DNA of 64,000 bases from Oncomelania hupensis (GCA_036898135.1 CM072519.1:38615091-38679090); one strand, 5' to 3'; positions 1 through 14,500 are shown, counted from the stretch's first letter. A program made the numbers and translations. Notes: generated by a model from the letters alone, not told the origin.

Positions 1-3000
1 AGATCGTGCAGAACGAGTTGTGGTTGGTTTTGTAGTTTGTTTTGTAGTTGATGTTGTTGTAGGTGTTGTAGTAAGTGTTGTAGTAAGTGTTGTGGCAGGT
101 GTTGTGATAGGTATTGTAGTACTTGTGGTAGGTGTTGTGGTAAGTGTTGTAATACGTGTTGTGGTAGGTGTTGTGCTAGCTGTTGTAGTTACTGTTGTAA
201 AACGTGATGTGGTTGGTGTTGAAGTACTGGTTGTGCTTGGTAATGTGGACTTGGATGTTATGGTTGGTGTTGTGGCAGGTATGGTGGTGGGAGTTGTAGT
301 TTGTATTGTGGTTTGTGTTATTGTTGGTATTGTGGAGGACTTCGTGGAAGTGGTAGTAAATGTTGTAGTACGTGTTGTTGTAGGCTTTGTTGTTGTTGTA
401 CGAGTTGTTGATGGTGTTGCGGTTGATGTTATAGAAAGTGTTGTGGTAGGTGTTGTACGTGTTGTAGTAACTGTTGTGGTTGGTGTTGTGGTACCTTTTG
501 TGTATGATGTTGGGGTAAGTGTTGGGGTTGGTGTTTCGGTAGGTGTTGTGATACGTGTTGTGGTAGGTGTTGAGGTTGGTGTTGTAGTACTTGCTGTGGT
601 AGCTGTTGCTGTTGTACGAGTTGTGGATGGTGTTGATATTGGCGTTATAGAAAGTGTTGTGGTTGTTGTTGTGTTTGCTGTTGTAATACGTGTTGTGGTA
701 GCTGTTGTGGTTGGTGTTGTGGTACCTGTTGAGGATGATGTTGAGGTACGTGTTGTGCTTGGTGTAGCGGTAGTTGTCGTAGTTCGTGCTGTGGTAGCTT
801 TAGTTGTTGTACGAGTTGTGGATGGTGTTGAGGTTGGTTTTATAGACAGTGTTGTGGTTGGTGCTGTTGTAGATCGTGTAGAACGAGTTGTGGTTGGTTT
901 TGTAGTTTGTTTTGTAGTTGATGTTGTGGTAGGTGTTGTAGTAAGTGTTATGGTAGCTGTTGTGGTTGGTGTTGTGGTACCTGTTGAGGATGATGATGAG
1001 GTACGTGTTGTGCTTGGTGTAGCGGTAGGTGTCGTACTTCGTGCTGTGGTAGCTTTAGTTGTACGAGTTGTGGATGGTGTTGAGGTTGGTTTTATAGAAA
1101 GTGTTGTGGTCGGTGCTGTTGTATATCGTGTAGAACGAGTTGTGGTTGGTTTTGTAGTTTGTTTTGTAGTTGATGTTGTGGTTGGTGTTGTAGTAAGTGT
1201 TGTGGCAGGTGTTGTGATAGGTATTGTAGTACTTCTGGTAGGTGTTGTGGTACGTGTTGTGGTAGCTGTTGTGGTTGGTGTTGTGGTACCTCCTGTTAAG
1301 GATGATGTTGAGGTACGTGTTGTGCTTGGTGTAGCGGTAGGTGTCGTAGTTCGTGCTGTGGTAGCTTTAGTTGTTGTACGAGTTGTGGATGGTGTTGAGG
1401 TTGGTTTTATAGAAAGTGTTGTAATTGGTGCTGATGTAGATCGTGTAGAACGAGTTGTGGTTGGTTTTGTAGTTTGTTTTGTAGTTGATGTTGTTGTTGG
1501 TGTAGTAGTACTTGCTGTGGTAGCTTTAGTTGTACGAGTTGTGGATGGTGTTGAGGTTGATTTTATAGAAAGTGTTGTGGTTGGTGCTTTTGTAGATCGC
1601 GTAGAACGAGTTGTGGTTGGCGTTGTAGTTTGTTTTGTAGTTGATGTTGTGGTAGGTGTTGTAGTAAGTGTTGTGGTTGGTGTTGTGGTACCTGTTGAGG
1701 ATGATGTTGAGGTACGTGTTGTGCTTGGTGTAGCGGTAGGTGTCGTAGTTCGTGCTGTGGTAGCTTTAGTTGTTGTTGTATGAGTTGTGGATGGTGCTGA
1801 GGTTGGTTTTATAGAAAGTGTTGTGGTTGCTGCTGTTGTAGATCGTGTAGAACGAGTTGTGGTTGGTGTTGTAGAAAGTGTTGTAGTTTGTTTTGTAGTT
1901 GATGTTGTGGTAGGTGTTGTAGTAAGTGTTGTGGCAGGTGTTGTGATAGGTATTGTAGTACTTGTGGTAGGTGTTGTGGTACGTGTTGTGGTAGCTGTTG
2001 TGGTTGGTGTTGTGGTACCTGTTGAGGATGATGTTGAGGTACGTGTTGTGCTTGGTGTAGCGGTAGGTGTCGTAGTTCGTGCTGTGGTAGCTTTAGTTGT
2101 TGTACGAGTTGTGGATGGTGTTGAGGTTGGTTTTATAGAAAGTGTTGTGGTTGGTGCTGTTGTAGATCGTGTAGAACGAGTTGTGGTTGGTTTTGTAGTT
2201 TGTTTTGTAGTTGATGTTGTGGTAGGTGTTGTAGTAAGTGTTGTGGCAGGTGTTGTGATAGGTATTGTAGTACTTGTGGTAGGTGTTGTGGTAAGTGTTG
2301 TAATACGTGTTGTGGTAGGTGTTGTGGTAGCTGTTGTAGTTACTGTTGTAAAACGTGATGTGGTTGATGTTGAAGTATTGGTTGTGCTTGGTAATGTGGA
2401 CTTTGATGTTATTGTTGGTGTTGTGGCAGGTATGTTGGTGGGTGTTGTAGTTTGTATTGTGGTTTGTGTTATTGTTTGTATTGTGGAGGACTTCGTGGAA
2501 GTGGTAGTAAATGTTGTAGTACTTGTTGTTGTAGGTTTTGTTGTTGTACGAGTTGTTGATGGTGTTGCGGTTGATGTTATAGAAAGTGTTGTGGTAGGTG
2601 TTGTACGTGTTGTAGTAACTGTTGTGGTTGGTGTTGTGGTACCTGTTGTGGATGATGTTGGGGTAAGTGTTGGGGTTGGTGTTGCGGTAGGTGTTGTGAT
2701 ACGTGTTGTGGTAGATGTTGTGGTTGGTGTTGTAGTACTTGCTGTGGTAGCTGTTGCTGTTGTACGAGTTGTGGATGGTGTTGATGTTGGCGTTATAGAA
2801 AGTGTTGTGGTTGTTGTTGTGGTTGGTGTTGTAATACGTGTTGTGGTAGCTGTTGTGGTTGGTGTTGTGGTACCTGTTGAGGATGATGTTGAGGTACGTG
2901 TTGTGCTTTGTGTAGCGGTAGGTGTCGTAGTTCGTGCTGTGGTAGCTTTAGTTGTTGTACGAGTTGTGGATGGTGTTGAGGTTGGTTTTATAGAAAGTGT

Positions 3001-6000
3001 TGTGGTTGGTTCTGTTGTAGATCGTGTAGAACGAGTTGTGGTTGGTTTTGTAGTTTGTTTTGTAGTTGATGTTGTGGTAGGTGTTGTAGTAAGTGTTGTG
3101 GTAGCTGTTGCGGTTGGTGTTGTGGTATCTGTTGAGGATGATGTTGAGGTACGTGTTGTGCTTTGTGTAGCGGTAGGTGTCGTAGTTCGTGTTGTGGTAG
3201 CTTTAGTAGTACGAGTTGTGGATGGTGTTGAGGTTGGTTTTGTAGAAAGTGTGGTGGTTGGTGCTGTTGTATATCGTGTAGAACGAGTTGTGGTTGGTTT
3301 TGTAGTTGATGTTGTGGTAGGTGTTGTAGTAAGTGTTGTGGCAGGTGTTGTGATAGGTATTGTAGTACTTGTGGTAGGTGTTGTGGTACGTGTTGTGGTA
3401 GCTGTTGTGGTTGGTGTTGTGGTACCTGTTGAGGATGATGTTGAGCTACGTGTTGTGCTTGGTGTAGCGGTAGGTGTCGTAGTTCGTGCTGTGGTAGCTT
3501 TAGTTGTTGTACGAGTTGTGGATGGTGTTGAGGTTGGTTTTATAGAAAGTGTTGTGGTTGGTGCTGTTGTAGATCGTGTAGAACGAGTTGTGGTTGGTTT
3601 TGTAGTTTGTTTTGTAGTTGATGTTGTTGTAGGTGTTGTAGTAAGTGTTGTAGTAAGTGTTGTGGCAGGTGTTGTGATAGGTATTGTAGTACTTGTGGTA
3701 GGTGTTGTGGTAAGTGTTGTAATACGTGTTGTGGTAGGTGTTGTGGTAGCTGTTGTAGTTACTGTTGTAAAACGTGATGTGGTTGGTGTTGAAGTACTGG
3801 TTGTGCTTGGTAATGTGGACTTGGATGTTATGGTTGGTGTTGTGGCAGGTATGGTGGTGGGTGTTGTAGTTTGTATTGTGGTTTGTGTTATTGTTGGTAT
3901 TGTGGAGGACTTCGTGGAAGTGGTAGTAAATGTTGTAGTACGTGTTGTTGTAGGTTTTGTTGTTGTTGTACGAGTTGTTGATGGTGTTGCGGTTGATGTT
4001 ATAGAAAGTGTTGTGGTAGGTGTTGTACGTGTTGTAGTAACTGTTGTGGTTGGTGTTGTGGTACCTGTTGTGGATGATGTTGGGGTAAGTGTTGGGGTTG
4101 GTGTTTCGGTAGGTGTTGTGATACGTGTTGTGGTAGATGTTGAGGTTGGTGTTGTAGTACTTGCTGTGGTAGCTGTTGCTGTTGTACGAGTTGTGGATGG
4201 TGTTGATAATGGCGTTATAGAAAGTGTTGTGGTTGTTGTTGTGTTTGCTGTTGTAATGCGTGTTGTGGTAGCTGTTGTGGTTGGTGTTGTGGTATGTGTT
4301 GAGGATGATGTTGAGGTACGTGTTGTGCTTGGTGTAGCGGTAGTTGTCGTAGTTCGTGCTGTGGTAGCTTTAGTTGTTGTACGAGTTGTGGATGGTGTTG
4401 AGGTTGGTTTTATAGACAGTGTTGTGGTTGGTGCTGTTGTAGATCGTGTAGAACGAGTTGTGGTTGGTTTTGTAGTTTGTTTTGTAGTTGATGTTGTGGT
4501 AGGTGTTGTAGTAAGTGTTATGGTAGCTGTTGTGGTTGGTGTTGTGGTACCTGTTGAGGATGATGATGAGGTACGTGTTGTGCTTGGTGTAGCGGTAGGT
4601 GTCGTAGTTCGTGCTGTGGTAGCTTTAGTTGTTGTACGAGTTGTGGATGGTGTTGAGGTTGGTTTTATAGAAAGTGTTGTGGTTGGTGCTGTTGTATATC
4701 GTGTAGAACGAGTTGTGGTTGGTTTTGTAGTTTGTTTTGTAGTTGATGTTGTGGTTGGTGTTGTAGTAAGTGTTGTGGCAGGTGTTGTGATAGGTATTGT
4801 AGTACTTCTGGTAGGTGTTGTGGTACGTGTTGTGGTAGCTGTTGTGGTTGGTGTTTTGGTACCTCCTGTTAAGGATGATGTTGAGGTACGTGTTGTGCTT
4901 GGTGTAGCGGTAGGTGTCGTAGTTCGTGCTGTGGTAGCTTTAGTTGTACGAGTTGTGGATGGTGTTGAGGTTGGTTTTATAGAAAGTGTTGTGGTTGGTG
5001 CTGTTGTATATCGTGTAGAACGAGTTGTGGTTGGTTTTGTAGTTTGTTTTGTAGTTGATGTTGTGGTTGGTGTTGTAGTAAGTGTTGTGGCAGGTGTTGT
5101 GATAGGTATTGTAGTACTTCTGGTAGGTGTTGTGGTACGTGTTGTGGTAGCTGTTGTGGTTGGTGTTGTGGTACCTCCTGTTAAGGATGATGTTGAGGTA
5201 CGTGTTGTGCTTGGTGTAGCGGTAGGTGTCGTAGTTCGTGCTGTGGTAGCTTTAGTTGTTGTACGAGTTGTGGATGGTGTTGAGGTTGGTTTTATAGAAA
5301 GTGTTGTGGTTGGTGCTGTTGTAGATCGTGTAGAACGAGTTGTGGTTGGTTTTGTAGTTTGTTTTGTAGTTGGTGTTGTTGTAGGTGTTGTAGTAAGTGT
5401 TGTAGTAAGTGTTGTGGCAGGTGTTGTGATAGGTATTGTAGTACTTGTGGTAGGTGTTGTGGTAAGTGTTGTAATACGTGTTGTGCTAGCTGTTGTGGTA
5501 GCTGTTGTAGTTACTGTTGTAAAACGTGATGTGGTTGGTGTTGAAGTACTGGTTGTGCTTGGTAATGTGGACATGGATGTTATGGTTGGTGTTGTGGCAG
5601 GTATGGTGGTGGGTGTTGTAGTTTGTATTGTGGTTTGTGTTATTGATGGTATTGTGGAGGACTTCGTGGAAGTGGTAGTAAATGTTGTAGTACGTGTTGT
5701 TGTAGGTTTTGTTGTTGTTGTACGAGTTGTTGATGGTGTTGCGGTTGATGTTATAGAAAGTGTTGTGGTAGGTGTTGTACGTGTTGTAGTAACTGTTGTG
5801 GTTGGTGTTGTGGTACCTGTTGTGGATGATGTTGGGGTAAGTGTTGGGGTTGGTGTTTCGGTAGGTGTTGTGATACGTGTTGTGGTAGGTGTTGAGGTTG
5901 GTGTTGAAGTACTTGCTGTGGTAGCTGTTGCTGTTGTACGAGTTGTGGATGGTGTTGATAATGGCGTTATAGAAAGTGTTGTGGTTGTTGTTGTGTTTGC

Positions 6001-8505
6001 TGTTGTAATGCGTGTTGTGGTAGCTGTTGTGGTTGGTGTTGTGGTATGTGTTGAGGATGATGTTGAGGTATGTGTTGTGCTTGGTGTAGCGGTAGTTGTC
6101 GTAGTTCGTGCTGTGGTAGCTTTAGTTGTTGTACGAGTTGTGGATGGTGTTGATGTTGGTTTTATAGACAGTGTTGTGGTTGGTGCTGTTGTAGATCGTG
6201 TAGAACGAGTTGTGGTTGGTTTTGTAGTTTGTTTTGTAGTTGATGTTGTGGTAGGTGTTGTAGTAAGTGTTATGGTAGCTGTTGTGGTTGATGTTGTGGT
6301 ACCTGTTGAGGATGATGATGAGGTACGTGTTGTGCTTGGTGTAGCGGTAGGTGTCGTAGTTCGTGCTGTGGTAGCTTTAGTTGTACGAGTTGTGGATGGT
6401 GTTGAGGTTGGTTTTATAGAAAGTGTTGTGGTTGGTGCTGTTGTATATCGTGTAGAACGAGTTGTGGTTGGTTTTGTAGTTTGTTTTGTAGTTGTGGTTG
6501 GTGTTGTAGTAAGTGTTGTGGCAGGTGTTGTGATAGGTATTGTAGTACTTCTGGTAGGTGTTGTGGTACGTGTTGTGGTAGCTGTTGTGGTTGGTGTTGT
6601 GGTACCTCCTGTTAAGGATGATGTTGAGGTACGTGTTGTGCTTGGTGTAGCGGTAGGTGTCGTAGTTCGTGCTGTGGTAGCTTTAGTTGTTGTACGAGTT
6701 GTGGATGGTGTTGAGGTTGGTTTTATAGAAAGTGTTGTGGTTGGTGCTGTTGTAGATCGTGTAGAACGAGTTGTGGTTGGTTTTGTAGTTTGTTTTGTAG
6801 TTGATGTTGTTGTAGGTGTTGTAGTAAGTGTTGTAGTAAGTGTTGTGGCAGGTGTTGTGATAGGTATTGTAGTACTTGTGGTAGGTGTTGTGGTAAGTGT
6901 TGTAATACGTGTTGTGGTAGGTGTTGTGGTAGCTGTTGTAGTTACTGTTGTAAAACGTGATGTGGTTGGTGTTGAAGTACTGGTTGTGCTTGGTAATGTG
7001 GACATGGATGTTATGGTTGGTGTTGTGGCAGGTATGGTGGTGGGTGTTGTAGTTTGTATTGTGGTTTGTGTTATTGTTGGTATTGTGGAGGACTTCGTGG
7101 AAGTGGTAGTAAATGTTGTAGTACGTGTTGTTGTAGGTTTTGTTGTTGTTGTACGAGTTGTTGATGGTGTTGCGGTTGATGTTATAGAAAGTGTTGTGGT
7201 AGGTGTTGTACGTGTTGTAGTAACTGTTGGGATTGGTGTTGTGGTACCTGTTGTGGATGATGTTGGGGTAAGTGTTGGGTTTGGTTTTCGGTAGGTGTTG
7301 TGATACGTGTTGTAGTAGATGTTGAGGTTGGTGTTGTAGTACTTGCTGTGGTAGCTGTTGCTGTTGTACGAGTTGTGGATGGTGTTGATAATGGCGTTAT
7401 AGAAAGTGTTGTGGTTGTTGTTGTGTTTGCTGTTGTAATGCGTGTTGTGGTAGCTGTTGTGGTTGGTGTTGTGGTACCTGTTGAGGATGATGTTGAGGTA
7501 CGTGTTGTGCTTGGTGTAGCGGTAGTTGTCGTAGTTCGTGCTGTGGTAGCTTTAGTTGTTGTACGAGTTGTGGATGGTGTTGAGGTTGGTTTTATAGACA
7601 GTGTTGTGGTTGGTGCTGTTGTAGATCGTGTAGAACGAGTTGTGGTTGGTTTTGTAGTTTGTTTTGTAGTTGATGTTGTGGTAGGTGTTGTAGTAAGTGT
7701 TATGGTAGCTGTTGTGGTTGGTGTTGTGGTACCTGTTGAGGATGATGATGAGGTACGTGTTGTGCTTGGTGTAGCGGTAGGTGTCGTAGTTCGTGCTGTG
7801 GTAGCTTTAGTTGTTGTACGAGTTGTGGATGGTGCTGAGGTTGGTTTTATAGAAAGTGTTGTGGTTGGTGCTTTTGTATATCGTGTAGAACGAGTTGTGG
7901 TTGGTTTTGTAGTTTGTTTTGTAGTTGATGTTGTGGTAGGTGTTGTAGTAAGTGTTATGGTAGCTGTTGTGGTTGGTGTTGTGGTAACTGTTGAGGATGA
8001 TGATGAGGTACGTGTTGTGCTTGGTGTAGCGGTAGGTGTCGTAGTTCGTGCTGTGGTAGCTTTAGTTGTACGAGTTGTGGATGGTGTTGAGGTTGGTTTT
8101 ATAGAAAGTGTTGTGGTTGGTGCTGTTGTATATCGTGTAGAACGAGTTGTGGTTGGTTTTGTAGTTTGTTTTGTAGTTGATGTTGTGGTTGGTGTTGTAG
8201 TAAGTGTTGTGGCAGGTGTTGTGATAGGTATTGTAGTACTTCTGGTAGGTGTTGTGGTACGTGTTGTGGTAGCTGTTGTGGTTGGTGTTGTGGTACCTCC
8301 TGTTAAGGATGATGTTGAGGTACGTGTTGTGCTTGGTGTAGCGGTAGGTGTCGTAGTTCGTGCTGAGGTAGCTTTAGTTGTTGTACGAGTTGTGGATGGT
8401 GTTGAGGTTGGTTTTATAGAAAGTGTTGTGGTTGGTGCTGTTGTAGATCGTGTAGAACGAGTTGTGGTTGGTTTTGTAGTTTGTTTTGTAGTTGATGTTG
8501 TAGGT
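1..8505 (-). CDS. Gene L mucin repeats, continuation to window edge (partial, frameshifted)
   Basis: This is the same type A Thr/Pro-rich array as in 8.5-15.4 kb, continuing leftward out of the window. It contains no ATG because the repeats encode almost no methionine, so it can only be translated as an extension of gene L. The Thr-rich frame changes phase twice: near 8500, where the + strand lacks 7 nt relative to other copies, and near 7280-7290, where GGGG is GGG and one further base differs, net 1 nt lost. If both indels are real, gene L is truncated after about 2900 residues; if they are sequencing errors, the protein extends at least another 2800 residues. No end of the gene and no membrane anchor is visible. 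Confidence 0.6.
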
Positions 8506-11500
8506 GTAGTAGTGTTGTAGTAAGTGTTGTGGCAGGTGTTGTGATAGGTATTGTAGTACTTGTGGTAGGTGTTGTGGTAAGTGTTGTAATACGTGTTGTG
8601 ATAGGTGTTGTGGTAGCTGTTGTAGTTACTGTTGTAAAACGTGATGTGGTTGGTGTTGAAGTACTGGTTGTGCTTGGTAATGTGGACTTGGATGTTATGG
8701 TTGGTGTTGTGGCAGGTATGGTGGTGGGTGTTGTAGTTTGTATTGTGGTTTGTGTTATTGTTGGTATTGTGGAGGACTTCGTGGAAGTGGTAGTAAATGT
8801 TGTAGTACGTGTTGTTGTAGGTTTTGTTGTTGTTGTACGAGTTGTTGATGGTGTTGCGGTTGATGTTATAGAAAGTGTTGTGGTAGGTGTTGTACGTGTT
8901 GTAGTAACTGTTGTGGTTGGTGTTGTGGTACCTGTTGTGGATGATGTTGGGGTAAGTGTTGGGGTTGGTGTATCGGTAGGTGTTGTGATACGTGTTGTGG
9001 TAGGTGTTGAGGTTGGTGTTGTAGTACTTGCTGTGGTAGCTGTTGCTGTTGTACGAGTTGTGGATGGTGTTGATAATGGCGTTATAGAAAGTGTTGTGGT
9101 TGTTGTTGTGTTTGCTGTTGTAATGCGTGTTGTGGTAGCTGTTGTGGTTGGTGTTGTGGTACCTGTTGAGGATGATGTTGGGGTAAGTGTTGTGCTTGGT
9201 GTAGCGGTAGGTGTCGTAGTTCGTGCTGTGGTAGCTTTAGTTGTTGTACGAGTTGTGGATGGTGTTGAGGTTGGTTTTATAGAAAGTGTTGTGGTTGGTG
9301 CTGTTGTAGATCGTGTAGAACGAGTTGTGGTTGGTTTTGTAGTTTGTTTTGTAGTTGATGTTGTGGTAGGTGTTGTAGTAAGTGTTGTGGTAGCTGTTGT
9401 GGTTGGTGTTGTGGTACCTGTTGAGGATGATGTTGAGGTACGTGTTGTGCTTGGTGTAGCGGTAGGTGTCGTAGTTCGTGCTGTGGTAGCTTTAGTTGTA
9501 CGAGTTGTGGATGGTGTTGAGGTTGGTTTTATAGAAAGTGTTGTGGTTGGTGCTGTTGTATATCGTGTAGAACGAGTTGTGGTTGGTGTTGTAGTTTGTT
9601 TTGTAGTTGTTGTGGTAGGTGTTGTAGTAAGTGTTGTGGCAGGTGTTGTGATAGGTATTGTAGTACTTCTGGTAGGTGTTGTGGTACGTGTTGTGGTAGC
9701 TGTTGTGGTTGGTGTTGTGGTACCTCCTGTTGAGGATGATGTTGAGCTACGTGTTGTGCTTGGTGTAGCGGTAGGTGTCGTAGTTCGTGCTGTGGTAGCT
9801 TTAGTTGTTGTACGAGTTGTGGATGGTGTTGAGGTTGGTTTTATAGAAAGTGTTGTGGTTGGTGCTGTTGTAGATCGTGTAGAACGAGTTGTGGTTGGTT
9901 TTGTAGTTTGTTTTGTAGTTGATGTTGTTGTAGGTGTTGTAGTAAGTGTTGTAGTAAGTGTTGTGGCAGGTGTTGTGATAGGTATTGTAGTACTTGTGGT
10001 AGGTGTTGTGGTAAGTGTTGTAATACGTGTTGTGGTAGGTGTTGTGGTAGCTGTTGTAGTTACTGTTGTAAAACGTGATGTGGTTGGTGTTGAAGTACTG
10101 GTTGTGCTTGGTAATGTGGACTTGGATGTTATGGTTGGTGTTGTGGCAGGTATGGTGGTGGGTGTTGTAGTTTGTATTGTGGTTTGTGTTATTGTTGGTA
10201 TTGTGGAGGACTTCGTGGAAGTGGTAGTAAATGTTGTAGTACGTGTTGTTGTAGGTTTTGTTGTTGTTGTACGAGTTGTTGATGGTGTTGCGGTTGATGT
10301 TATAGAAAGTGTTGTGGTAGGTGTTGTACGTGTTGTAGTAACTGTTGTGGTTGGTGTTGTGGTACCTGTTGTGGATGATGTTGGGGTAAGTGTTGGGGTT
10401 GGTGTTTCGGTAGGTGTTGTGATACGTGTTGTGGTAGATGTTGAGGTTGGTGTTGTAGTACTTGCTGTGGTAGCTGTTGCTGTTGTACGAGTTGTGGATG
10501 GTGTTGATAATGGCGTTATAGAAAGTGTTGTGGTTGTTGTTGTGTTTGCTGTTGTAATGCGTGTTGTGGTAGCTGTTGTGGTTGGTGTTGTGGTATGTGT
10601 TGAGGATGATGTTGAGGTACGTGTTGTGCTTGGTGTAGCGGTAGTTGTCGTAGTTCGTGCTGTGGTAGCTTTAGTTGTTGTACGAGTTGTGGATGGTGTT
10701 GAGGTTGGTTTTATAGACAGTGTTGTGGTTGGTGCTGTTGTAGATCGTGTAGAACGAGTTGTGGTTGGTTTTGTAGTTTGTTTTGTAGTTGATGTTGTGG
10801 TAGGTGTTGTAGTAAGTGTTATGGTAGCTGTTGTGGTTGGTGTTGTGGTACCTGTTGAGGATGATGATGAGGTACGTGTTGTGCTTGGTGTAGCGGTAGG
10901 TGTCGTAGTTCGTGCTGTGGTAGCTTTAGTTGTTGTACGAGTTGTGGATGGTGCTGAGGTTGGTTTTATAGAAAGTATTGTGGTTGGTGCTGTTGTATAT
11001 CGTGTAGAACGAGTTGTGGTTGGTTTTGTAGTTTGTTTTGTAGTTGATGTTGTGGTTGGTGTTGTAGTAAGTGCTGTGGCAGGTGTTGTGATAGGTATTG
11101 TAGTACTTCTGGTAGGTGTTGTGGTACGTGTTGTGGTAGCTGTTGTGGTTGGTGTTTTGGTACCTCCTGTTAAGGATGATGTTGAGGTACGTGTTGTGCT
11201 TGGTGTAGCGGTAGGTGTGGTAGCTTTAGTTGTACGAGTTGTGGATGGTGTTGAGGTTGGTTTTATAGAAAGTGTTGTGGTTGGTGCTGTTGTATATCGT
11301 GTAGAACGAGTTGTGGTTTGTTTTGTAGTTTGTTTTGTAGTTGATGTTGTGGTAGGTGTTGTAGTAAGTGTTGTGGCAGGTGATCTGATAGGTATTGTAG
11401 TACTTCTGGTAGGTGTTGTGGTACGTGTTGTGGTAGCTGTTGTGGTTGGTGTTGTGGTACCTGTTAAAGATGATGTTGAGGTACGTGTTGTGCTTTGTGT

Positions 11501-14500
11501 AGCGGTAGGTGTCGTAGTTCGTGCAGTGGTAGCTTTAGTTGTACGAGTTGTGGATGGTGTTGAGGTTGGTTTTATAGAAAAAGTTGTGTTTGGTGCTGTT
11601 GTAGATCGTGTAGAACGAGTTGTGGTTGGTTTTGTAGTTTGTTTTGTAGTTGATGTTGTGGTAGGTGTTGTGGTAGCTGTTGTGGTAGGTGTTGTAGTAG
11701 GTGTTGTAGTAAGTGTTGTGGTAGCTGTTGTGGTTGGTGTTGTGGTACCTGTTGACGATGATGTTGAGCTACGTGTTGTGCTTGGTGTAGCGGTAGGTGT
11801 CGTAGTTCGTGCTGTGGTAGCTTTAGTTGTTGTACGAGTTGTGGATGGTGTTGAGGTTGATTTTATAGAAAGTGTTGTGGTTGGTTCTGTTGTAGATCGT
11901 GTAGAACGAGTTGTGGTTGGTGTTGTAGTTTGTTTTGTAGTTGATGTTGTGGTAGTTGTAGAAGGGGTTGTGGTTGGTGTTGTGGTACCTGTTGAGGTAG
12001 CTTTAGTTGTTGTTGTATGAGTTGTGGATGGTGTTGAGGTTGGTTTTATAGAAAGTGTTGTGGTTGCTGCTGTTGTAGATCGTGTAGAACGAGTTGTGGT
12101 TGGTGTTGTAGAAAGTGTTGTAGTTTGTTTTGTAGTTGATGTTGTGCTAGGTGTTGTAGTAAGTGTTGTGGCAGGTGTTGTGATAGGTATTGTAGTACTT
12201 TTGGTAGGTGTAGTGGTATGTGTTGTGGTAGCTGTTGTGGTTGGTGTTGTGGTACCTGTTGAGGATGATGTTGAGGTACGTGTTGTGCTTGGTGTAGCGG
12301 TAGGTGTCGTAGTTCGTGCTGTGGTAGCTTTAGTTGTTGTACGAGTTGTGGATGGTGTTGAAGTTGGTTTTATAGAAAGTGTTGTGGTTGGTGCTGTTGT
12401 AGATCGTGTAGAACGAGTTGAGGTTGGTTTTGTAGTTTGTTTTGTAGTTGATGTTGTGGTAGGTGTTGTAGTAAGTGTTGTGGCAGGTGTTGTGATAGGT
12501 ATTGTAGTACTTGTGGTAGGTGTTGTGGTAAGTGTTGTAATACGTGTTGTGATAGGTGTTGTGGTAGCTGTTGTAGTTACTGTTGTAAAACGTGATGTGG
12601 TTGGTGTTGAAGTACTGGTTGTGCTTGGTAATGTGGACTTGGATGTTATGGTTGGTGTTGTGGCAGGTATGGTGGTGGGTGTTGTAGTTTGTATTGTGGT
12701 TTGTGTTATTGTTGGTATTGTGGAGGACTTCGTGGAAGTGGTAGTAAATGTTGTAGTACGTGTTGTGGTAGGTTTTGTTGTTGTTGTACGAGTTGTTGAT
12801 GGTGTTGCGGTTGATGTTATAGAAAGTGTTGTGGTAGGTGTTGTACGTGTTGTAGTAACTGTTGTGGTTGGTGTTGTGGTACCTGTTGTGGATGATGTTG
12901 GGTAAGTGTTGGGTTGTGTTGCGGTAGGTGTTGTGATACGTGTTGTGGTAGATGTTGTGGTTGGTGTTGTAGTACTTGCTGTGGTAGCTGTTGCTGTTGT
13001 ACGAGTTGTGGATGGTGTTGATAATGGCGTTATAGAAAGTGTTGTGGTTGTTGTTGTGTTTGCTGTTGTAATGCGTGTTGTGGTAGCTGTTGTGGTTGGT
13101 GTTGTGGTATGTGTTGAGGATGATGTTGAGGTATGTGTTGTGCTTGGTGTAGCGGTAGTTGTCGTAGTTCGTGCTGTGGTAGCTTTAGTTGTTGTACGAG
13201 TTGTGGATGGTGTTGAGGTTGGTTTTATAGACAGTGTTGTGGTTGGTGCTGTTGTAGATCGTGTAGAACGAGTTGTGGTTGGTTTTGTAGTTTGTTTTGT
13301 AGTTGATGTTGTGGTAGGTGTTGTAGTAAGTGTTATGGTAGCTGTTGTGGTTGGTGTTGTGGTACCTGTTGAGGATGATGATGAGGTACGTGTTGTGCTT
13401 GGTGTAGCGGTAGGTGTCGTAGTTCGTGCTGTGGTAGCTTTAGTTGTACGAGTTGTGGATGGTGTTGAGGTTGGTTTTATAGAAAGTGTTGTGGTTGGTG
13501 CTGTTGTATATCGTGTAGAACGAGTTGTGGTTGGTTTTGTAGTTTGTTTTGTAGTTGATGTTGTGGTTGGTGTTGTAGTAAGTGTTGTGGCAGGTGTTGT
13601 GATAGGTATTGTAGTACTTCTGGTAGGTGTTGTGGTACGTGTTGTGGTAGCTGTTGTGGTTTGTGTTGTGGTACCTCCTGTTAAGGATGATGTTGAGGTA
13701 CGTGTTGTGCTTGGTGTAGCGGTAGGTGTCGTAGTTCGTGCTGTGGTAGCTTTAGTTGTTGTACGAGTTGTGGATGGTGTTGAGGTTGGTTTTATAGAAA
13801 GTGTTGTGGTTGGTGCTGTTGTATATCGTGTAGAACGAGTTGTGGTTGGTTTTGTAGTTTGTTTTGTAGTTGATGTTGTGGTAGGTGTTGTAGTAAGTGT
13901 TGTGGCAGGTGATGTGATAGGTATTGTAGTACTTCTGGTAGGTGTTGTGGTACGTGTTGTGGTAGCTGTTGTGGTTGGTGTTGTGGTACCTGTTGAGGAT
14001 GATGTTGAGGTCCGTGTTGTGCTTTGTGTAGCGGTAGGTGTCGTAGTTCGTGCTGTGGTAGCTTTAGTTGTTGTACGAGTTGTGGATGGTGTTGAAGTTG
14101 GTTTTGTAGTTGATGTTGTGGTAGGTGTTGTAGTAAGTGTTGTGGTAGCTGTTGTGGTTGGTGTTGTGGTACCTGTTGACGATGATGTTGAGCTACGTGT
14201 TGTGCTTGGTGTAGCGGTAGGTGTCGTAGTTCGTGCTGTGGTAACTTTAGTTGTGGTACGAGTTGTGGATGGTGTTGAGGTTGATTTTATAGAAAGTGTT
14301 GTGGTTGGTTCTGTTGTAGATCGTGTAGAACGAGTTGTGGTTGGTGTTGTAGTTTGTTTTGTAGTTGATGTTGTGGTAGTTGTAGATGTGGTTGTGGTTG
14401 GTGTTGTGGTACCTGTTGAGGTAGCTTTAATTGTTGTTGTATGAGTTGTGGATGGTGTTGAGGTTGGTTTTATAGAAAGTGTTGTGGTTGCTGCTGTTGT

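Noticed and set aside
20..14444. Very long Val/Gly-rich open frames on the + strand (up to 1835 codons)
   Set aside because: They are the exact antisense of the Thr-rich gene L repeats. Codons such as ACA and ACC give GTT/GGT-type codons on the other strand without stops, and they have no protein-like start, domain or variation pattern.
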